Below, piece by piece: positions 51,501 through 60,800 of a DNA stretch of 64,000 nucleotides; position 1 is the first letter of the stretch; each line of letters opens with the position of its first letter. The translations under genes were made by a program, and so were the position numbers. Below the pieces are notes generated by a model that was not told the origin of the DNA, made no database searches, and saw nothing but the letters and a program-made list of their open reading frames with translations. Origin of the DNA: Cranoglanis bouderius (taxonomy: Eukaryota > Chordata > Actinopteri > Siluriformes > Cranoglanididae); NCBI GenBank assembly GCA_023630585.1, contig CM042565.1, positions 14,937,013 through 15,001,012 on the forward strand. The letters run 5' to 3'.

Positions 51501-54448
51501 TGCTAGTTAGCCTCACAGCTCCAGTCAGATACAAAAAAATCCAAACATTTTTGGCTGACTGGCTGTAGTCAGTAGTGTAGATTTTGTTTTTGGTTGAACT
51601 GTTTGTTTAATTTCAGGTACAGTACACTCTCAGTCCCACTGTGGAATGAGACGGGGCAGAGTATGTACTCATTCAAGCAGGACTAAAATCCTAAGAATCC
51701 CCAAAAACCAGAACTGGCACTCTGTCAAGGCCTTTGTTTTTGGCTTTATTTCTGACACACAGAGAGGAGGGAGATTCAGAACAGGAAGAGACTTGGAGGC
51801 AAACTTGGCGACAACCTCGTTTCAGACATGACAACAACTGAAGTTACAGTTGCGGTCATAAGTTTACATACGCTTGCTGAATCCGCCAAATGTTAATAAT
51901 TTAAAAAAATAAAATAAAAATAAGAGGGATCATTAAAATTGCATTTATCTTTTTATTTAGTTCTGCCTTGAATAAGCTATTTCACATAACAGATGTTTAC
52001 ATATAGTCCACGAGACACAATAATAAATGAATTTACACAAATGAACCAGTTCAAAAGTTTACACGCGCTCGATTCTTAATACTGTGTGTCGTTACCTGGA
52101 TGATCAACGACTGTTGTTATGTTTTGTGATAGTTGTTCACGAGTCCCTTGTTTGTCCTGAGTAGTTAAACTGCCCACTGTTCTTCAGAAAAATCCTCCAG
52201 GTCCTGCACATTCTTTGCTTTTCCAGCATCTTCTGCATCTTCAGACTGAGGACGACTGAGGGACTCGTACACACCTATTACAAAAGGTGCAAACATTCAC
52301 TGATGCCCAGGAAGGATTGAACAGGACGATTGATGTAATTTGTTATTATTTTGTCTTCTGGGAAACATATAAATGTCTTCTGTAGCTTCTGAAGGGCGGT
52401 ACTAAATGAAAAAAATAAGATCTTAAAACAAAATAACAATTTACACCAATCATCCTGTTCAGAATTTACACCCCCCTGGCTCTTAATGTATCGTGTTTCC
52501 TTCTTGAGCACCAGTGGAAGAAATAACCCATACTTTAGATTTGCTTGTATTTTATTTTTTTTATTTTAGTGGGCCACCTAAAATGACATCAGTTCATAAT
52601 TTTTCTTCGTTTCTGTGATTTTAACACCAAATTTCTGTTTGAACGCCAAATTTCCAACATCAAAGTCATTTTAAAAGTTAGTTAATATTGGCCTAGAGAT
52701 GATTTGCTCACACTTATAGGCTAAGTACACTAAATAAGCACCGTGCAACATTACAGTAGTGTTCGTTTATTTAAATAAAGACTTAAGATGAAGATTTCTG
52801 TGCCATGTTGTATTAATTTGGAAAGTTTTTAAAGTTTAATACTTCATGTAATACTAATAGGAAGCCATTGCACTGCTTCTACAGCTAGCTATTAGTATTA
52901 AAATAGATAAAGTTATCATTTATAAAGTTAATTTTCTGTTTAGTCCAGTTATGTTATAGTTGGGGTTGGTTTTGTCTAGACCTGGTAAGTCCTGGGCTAA
53001 AACTGAGTCCAAGAGTAATAAAAGTAGTAGTAATAGTAGGAATAAGTCTAATAGTAACAGTTACTTTGTTAATTTTGCTAGCACACTTTGAGAGAAACAT
53101 TACACGCCCTAACAAACCCTTTTAACTGATACCCTAAAGTCATTTCCTGGATTTTCCTGGATCTTTGACACATTGAGTGAGCTGTAAACAGGCGGATACA
53201 CAACACAGGAGCGTCTCCTCTCCGCACTGTGATTGGCTGAGGCGTGATCCCACCCCCGCCCTCCTGTCTTCCCCTCCCCTGGCTTTAAAAAGGCTCAGAG
53301 GAGCCGAGCTTGGATAGATGAATGTGCCTCGTTGCCCACCCTGCCCCACACACACACACACACACATACACACACACATGTTCCATACAATGGTGGACTT
53401 CTCCGAGAAGTACTTGGAAAGGTAGGCATCCTGTTCATCTCCTCCGAGCTTTCTGTGATGGACAGATTGAGGATGAACAAGGAGGGGAGGGAGAGGAAGA
53501 AAGAGAAAGGAGCTTAGAATAGAGAATAAACTAAGGAAACGGTGTGAAGTGAGAAGTTGAGCTCGTCTCTGCTGGGATTTGGGAGAGATCCACGTGAGTT
53601 ATCTGGTCTTTTTTGCTTTGTATGTGTGTGTGTGTGTTTTGTTGGGAGCTGATGTTGGAGATGTTCTCTGTTTTCTTGCGTCTCTACCATTTGTCTGTAA
53701 ATATGTACTTTGCAGTGTTTGTAGTGGAGAAAAGCAATGCACAGTACAGTCCTGTGTTATTGACACAACAGAGTGACATTTGAAGGCTCCAGCAGGCATG
53801 CAAACACTCTCGACGCCCCAGCAGAGAAGCACGAGGGGCCTCTGCACACGCCTGATGTCGTGCATGTGTTTATTTCAGTCTTTAATGTATACTTTTGCAC
53901 GGTTTATGGAAGCCTCAGTCTTTTTTTTTTTTTTTTCTCCACTGCATAAACCTGGATGTAGAATAGCAACAAAAATGGTCACTCATTCTGGTTGAACTAC
54001 AAGCCTGGATTCTTTTTTTCCCCCCACCTCATTCCCATTGGTGTAGTTTTTTTTAAGCTCCATCATTGCTGCAGAGTCTCTCCGGGCTGCTGTCACATTC
54101 TAAAATGTCTTTCCCACTGCAGGCGTCCTGGTTTTCTTGCACCAGAATAGCTCAGAGCAATGCTGCGAGAGATAATAAGGGCCTGCCAGAGTGGGAACTG
54201 GAGCCTGGAGACGATTCGGATTTGGATGGAGACGTTCCTCCCTCGGAAGGCAGTCGAGGGGAAATGTTAGACGTCAGAGCGATTTTGATAAGCTGCGGTT
54301 GCAGTGAATAAGCGCGTCTAATGTTTACGTGTGTTTCTGGCTGATAGTGAGCGAGCACTTTTTTTGTCTAGGAGTTCTTTGGATCCAATGATGTGCGAGC
54401 ATGTTTAGATGTGCAACTGGAATTTTATCCTTATCCTTATCCTTATCC

Positions 54449-54494
<46 letters not shown>

Positions 54495-54821
54495 CTTTAA
54501 TGGGACGAGCACATATCTTTATAACTGCAGCAGCAGATACAAATCTATAGAATCCAGGTGAGATTATCTCGCTGATGAAAGGCTGGGATTTGGGGTTCTA
54601 GTTAAGGTCTTGAAGGTCATCGATGTCCTGTCTGACATTTCCTCAGCCGCGCGTTATGAAGCCGCAAACTGAAATAACTCTCGGCTATTTTGCGGCAGGC
54701 CACATCGACACCGCATGCCTGAGAGGTGGACATATTCACACAGGGGTGTAGAATGTAGACCATCTGCAGGACTATGCTCAGGGAATGTGCAAAAAAAACC
54801 CTGCTGTCACTTGCATGCACA

Positions 54822-54885
<64 letters not shown>

Positions 54886-57800
54886 CTTACATGCACATCC
54901 AAAAAATTTAATGTATTGGAAAAATGTTTCACATCTCAGAATTCCAAAAGTGATGTACTCCAGAGCAAGGGCTCTCAAACTCAAAAAAATGTACAGAATT
55001 ATTTACAAGATTTAAAATATAAAATTACAGATTTATATTTACAAAGGAATGAAAAAAACAAAAACAAAATAGGCACATTATTTAACCAGTACAGTAATAT
55101 TTTGGCTACTTACCAGAGTCTGGTTGTTTTACTTTTTAGTTATTTTTAACCCATTTTTATTAAAAAAAATTGTCAGAATTATTTATCAGAATAAAAACTT
55201 CAATAACTTTAAATTACAAAAAGAAGTAGAACATGTTTCATGGAACCATTTTTGAGAAATATGGGCCTAGAGGGTAGAGAATACCCATAATGCACTAGTA
55301 AAGAATAGATCAGAGTGTGAGGCACAATTTCAGTGATAGGGTCTATATTGATTATAGAGTAATAAATGACAATTCTTTCATTTGCATATTTGAATAATTA
55401 ATTATGTTAATTCAGTTGAGACAAGAACGTTTTAACCAGCCATCAAGAAGCTTTTTATTAATAATAAACTGCAATAAGGAAAGAAAGAAGATGCAGAAGA
55501 AATTAAGAAGAAGAAGAAAAAAGCTTAAAAAAGGAGAGAAAGTCGAAAAAAAATAACATTATGCTTATCTTCATGTGCAAATCTGAAAAATATGAAAAAA
55601 CAAAATACTAGAAGAAAGAGAAAACATATGCATTTGCAGATCCAGAAAAATCCAAAATGAGAGGAAGAGGGGAAAAAAAGGGAAAAGGAAAAAAAAAAGT
55701 AATATACAAATATAAAAAGAGAAAAATAGGGGGAAAAATTCAAATAAAAAATGAAAATGGAAAGAAAGGAGATATGAAAAACAATTGTGCATATCATATC
55801 AACAAAGAAAAAAAATGTTTTAGAAAAACAAAGAGAAAGAAAGAAAGGAAAATAAAGAAATAAATATAGAAAAACGCAGGAGAAAATTTGAATTAAAAGT
55901 AAAGACACTACAAAAATGAGAGAAAAAAAAGAAAAGATATGCGAGTGTGCATGTGCAGATAAAAGATTTTTTTAAAAATGAGAGGGAGAGAAAAAAGGGA
56001 AGAAAATATTATGCTGCATGCATAGGTTAAAAAAAAAACAACAACAACAACAACAAAAAAATCTAAAGCAAGAGGGAAAGAAAAAAGGCAAGGAAATAAA
56101 AGGTAGACAAAAAACAAACAAACAAACAAAAAAACAAACAAACAGAAAAAAGGACATTTTAAAATGAATATTAAAAAGTAGACCTAAAAGTAGAAAAAAC
56201 AATATTATGCAGTGGTGCATTTGCAAATCAACAAATCGTAACCAAGAGGAAGAGAAAATAAATAAATAAATAAATAAAAAGAAAGAAGAGAAAAGAGAAA
56301 AAATGACATGTGCATGTGTGCAAATCAACAAATAAAAAATAAAACACAATTTGACAGCAAAACAGAAAAACAAAATAGTCATGGAGCCTCTGTCCTTGAG
56401 CCAGCTCCGTGTCTGACCTTCACCATGACCCTGACTTCCAAACTGATATTTTTTATATCGTACTAACAGCAGTCACATGTATGTGTTTGCTTTATAGTAT
56501 AATAAAGTAAATTTATGGACATCTGCACATTTGCTACAACTGTGATGTCATTAGAAGGCTGTATATCAAGTGTAGTGTACGCTACTGAACACTAGGTGGC
56601 AGTGTTGAGTTAAATATGTGTCTTATTTCCCCTGATGCGTTTTATTTACATCCTACTGCTTCACTGAGGCCTATTTCCTTCGACTTCTCCAAAGCGTCAA
56701 AACATCCCGACTGCTCTCAGATCAGTTTTCGTAGCATGTTTGGATCCTCTGTCTATTTTTTCTTCCTGAGCTTAAGCCTCTTCTCAACTCCCGCCTGCTG
56801 TATTGAAACCAGATCAAGACAATAAATTGTTCCATTAAACTCGCAACTCTTTTTTCCAAGGACTGTAAACTATTTAACAGAGGCTCTCGACTCCCACAAT
56901 GCCTCAAACCTTGCTTTCTCCAGATTTCCCACTGGAAGTGTAAAAAAAAAATAAACGCAATCAAACAAGTCCCGATCATCTGTTTCTGCTTTACGCTGTC
57001 TAAAAAAGGCTTTTTATTGAGTAGATCTCTTCAGGTTTCCAATTCACCCCCCCCTCCCCCAATAGGGGGTGTTTTCGCTGGATTCGGTTTCAGTCTCGAA
57101 ATATTAACATGGACTAGTATTTCGCCGTGAATTGTATTTACAGTGTTAATGCTAGTCAAAACAATCCGAAACAGCTTCTCCGTGTGAGCAGTCAGAGAGG
57201 AATGCGATATGATGAATGCAGCTCCTTAACTACTTGACCATTTCACCGCTCTTATCTTATCAGAACGGATTTGAGTGAGTAGCAGGGATTGGGTGCGTCA
57301 TCGCCGGCGTCATCCAAAATAAAACATGTTTATGTATAAATGGCATTAAGGTCTTTGTCAACATCATGAGATAATGGTGTAGAAGGGTGTAGTTTCCGAT
57401 GATATATCATACACACCTTCTAGAGAAATTTTATTGGAAAAGCAAAGCACTGTCATTTATATAATTAAATGCCCTACTTATTCTTAAATGCAAAGATTTA
57501 GGTCTTTGATGAGCCAAAGAATATTTGCTCTTATTTGACTGGCTGACAGAAATGACATTTTTATTTTTTTTTTGGAATGGTTTTCTTTGGGATACACATG
57601 GTTGTCCAAGTTTAGAGCTGTTAATGAGTGGAAAATTGGAAGAGAATTGACTTGGACTGCAAAATTAGCAACTCATTTTCATTGTTGGCATCGAGTTCTA
57701 TTTAGGTGGCGTGGTGGTGCAGTGGGTAGCATTGTTGCCTCACAGCGAATCGATTCCCAGGTCAATCCTTAGCTCAGGTTACTGTCTGTATGGAGTTTCG

Positions 57801-60800
57801 GATGTTCCAGGCTGGTTTCCTCTCAAGACCATGCTGGTAGGTGGATTGGTGAATCTATCCAGGATGTATTCCTGCATCGCTCTCAGTGATCCCGGGATAG
57901 GCTCTCATATCCACTGAGACCCGGTGATCAGGATAAATCGGTTACTGAAGATGAACGAATGAATGACTGAATATTTTGGAATGGTTTCCTTTCCATGAAA
58001 TGAAAAGAAGGAGACATTAGCTTTGTTTTTTTGTACTGTGTTGCCAAGGATGGGGTACTCGGAGTGAAATCCAAGCATACATCAATGTTTAAGAGACCAA
58101 AACAGTGACAATTCTGGGATCTGAACCCTTCTAGTCCAGAACCTCAACTACCCCATATTTAGTACTATATTTCACCAAAGTCCCCATGGTGGTGGGCTTG
58201 TTAACATATTCATAAATGATTCTCTCTGACTCTACCCGCTTCCGACTGAAAGAGCGAAGTGCCTCTCAGCAGTCTTGCGCATGCATCATCACAGCTGACC
58301 TTCCTCCTTCTTCCTGTTGACAAAGATAAGAGCAGTAGCCTCAGTCCTGAATGGCCTTGACTTTGAAACACAAAAGCAGCTTGGTGGAAAATCAAAATTG
58401 TGAAGTCGCATCATTATCATGTGCACTGTTCATGCGGTAATGGAACGTTTGAACGTGGAACGACCTAGAATAAATATGTGGTGGGTTAAAGAGGAAGTCT
58501 GTGAAGCCACATCTTTCGGAAGTGGTTTAATTGTGTCTTTACTCCTGCTGAAAAAATGCCTGGTGTTGTATTTTAAGGTGATTGTTCATCATTTAGTCAG
58601 TTGGGTTTGATGGGTTTTTTTTTTAGTAAGAGGTGGGGGGGCATTGTTTCCAGATTTGAGCACAACACTGAATGATGTCATAAATTGTTACAGACTTCCT
58701 GTTTCCTATGAGGGCTCACGTCTTGGTTCTTTCACTTAAGCTTAGCTGGATTCAAAGAGACAGCTAATGGTTAACCAGTGGTGGCCCCAAAAACATGGCA
58801 TTAATTATTTCCTTTAAAAAAAACACAGATGTTAAGAGTCTGAATGTGCTCTGATAAATAAGTGGCTCATTCCTCCTGTTAGGCCTCACCGAATTCCACA
58901 TGATAATAAGTCCAGAAACCATTATAGAAAAGAGGCATGACGAGGGCAGGACAGATGGACCGATTTAGGAACCGTGTCTAGGGAGGTTCAAAAACAGAAT
59001 GGTCTCCCAACGTGGTGCTGATGAGAGCAGAGGCCTCGCTAATCCACTGTGGAAATCAAACGGCAGGAAATAGGTGTTACGGGTAGGTCGGGCATTCCAC
59101 GAGGACGCGAGTGAGGTCGGAGTGTGTGAGGACGAGTGCTCAGGGATGGGAGGAGGGCGTGTCACGAAGCCTAAAGTTTGGCTAGATGGAGAGGTGTGCA
59201 GCTGTATGCTGTTAGTCCCCTCAAGGGCTCTGACCCCGAGGTCACGAGCCCAGGGGCATTACGGAGAATCCTAGAGAGAGGTGTGGAGGTAGAGAGCGAC
59301 ACTCAGCCTCATCCCTCTGCCAGTACGTCACTCTGTCAATCAGGAAGGAAGAAGAGGAGAGAGAGGACGAAGGACAGGAGTGAGACGAGTGCGCATGAGA
59401 GATAGAGAGAGAGCGAGAGAGAGACAGACAGTGTCTCTCTTCCAATTCTCAACATCGTGCTGGAATCTTATCGCTGCTTTGAGCTTGACTGCGGAGAAAA
59501 TGTACACTCGATATGGATTTTTGTTTTCACAATTTAGGGTTTTGTCAAGTCATATGGAGCTGGTGTTGGAGATGTTTTGATGTTTTCCATGATGTCTGGA
59601 TCTAAGACTCATCTCTGACCTACTGCTTGTGTGTGTGTGTGTGTCCATACAGGGCCAAAGACATGAAGAACCGACTGGCATTCCTGAGGAGAAGGAATGA
59701 ATCTCCTGGAAGCACTCCGGCCGGCAAGCTGGACAAAACTATGAAGTCAGTCAAGTAAGTGTTACGTGTGGGTGTGTGCATGCATGCATGTGGGTGTGGG
59801 TGTGTGTGTTGACGCATATGGGTGTGCACATGGCCTGAGAGAAGAAGTGGTGGAAAAAAGGAAGTTGTCTATTTGTGTCATCACATTGTCATGCGGTTGT
59901 CATGTTTAGTGTGTATATCTTTCCATGAACTAATTACCTTATTTGGTACATGGTAACATTTGTGCTTATAGCATTCATTGTTTCAAAACCAGAAATAACA
60001 AATCTCACCATGTGGGTGCCAAAACATTTACTTTGTACTAATAGAACATGTCAAACATAAGGAATTGTTGTTATATCTTGGTTTTGAGCTGCACTGGAAA
60101 GAATAATCAGGGGAAAAAAATTATTTTGTGCATACAAGGTAATACTATGTGTAATATACAACGCACCACATCCCAGCTGGTTGAACATATGCACGGGTGT
60201 CACTTCTTTAGCATGACTAACGCCTGCCTAATTGCCCGTGGATGCAGCGTACAATGCCACCCTATCGTGCAGAAAGACTGACTTGCTCCTAAAGTCAATA
60301 AAGGAGCAGATGTTGTAGAGCTGTTAATTGTAGTCACACAATGAAAAGGAGCTTTGGAAAGCGAGAGGCTGGAGGCGGAGCTATAGTACCGTCCTACTGG
60401 CTGGCTGTAGCTCCACCTCCACCCCTCCCTTCTGAGGTTAGTCATAAAGCTAAGCTCTCCACCAGAGGCGTTCAGAGAGACTTGTACACACACATTAACA
60501 CACACACCGGGCTGGAGAGGAGCACAGGGCTTCGGATGGGTCACACAATGAGAAACCTGACAGAAATGGGCTTGCTCAAGAACCGTTCTGCTTTCATCTG
60601 CAGGCCCACGCCGGAGGAGGCGCTCAAGTGGGGAGAATCCCTTGACAAGCTGCTCGTCCATAAATGTAAGTCAGGATTTATTATTTTTAAAATAATGTAT
60701 GGAATTCTGGGTTTGTATTAAGCTTACTGATTGAGCACTTTCCTCTGGCCTGGAACCGTTGAATGACGTGTGTGCAGTTTTCTGTGGTTGGTGCAGTGTG

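Larger units (their letters stand above)
47767..59652 (+). other. RGS3 intron, 11.9 kb, containing an alternative promoter
   Basis: Donor GTAAGT and acceptor GTCCATACAG bound this phase-2 intron. It holds diverged duplications, two Tc1-type elements, a purine-rich array, a SINE and the candidate internal promoter and first exon. Unique-looking parts without recognised content are 47770-49730, 52520-53200, 53430-54420, 56390-57690 and 57980-59640. Confidence 0.85.

Noticed and set aside
55525..56382. Phe-rich minus-strand ORFs that look like membrane proteins
   Set aside because: They are reads of the complement of an A/G-rich degenerate array, in several frames at once.
57047..57072. C-run/G-run inverted repeat as a terminator-like hairpin
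   Set aside because: It is a short homopolymer pairing (CACCCCCC against GGGGGTG) of the sort expected by chance in such sequence.
60200..60661. 153-codon minus-strand ORF
   Set aside because: It is antisense to the RGS3 exon at 60604-60665 and to its upstream open stretch, so it is a shadow of that sequence.
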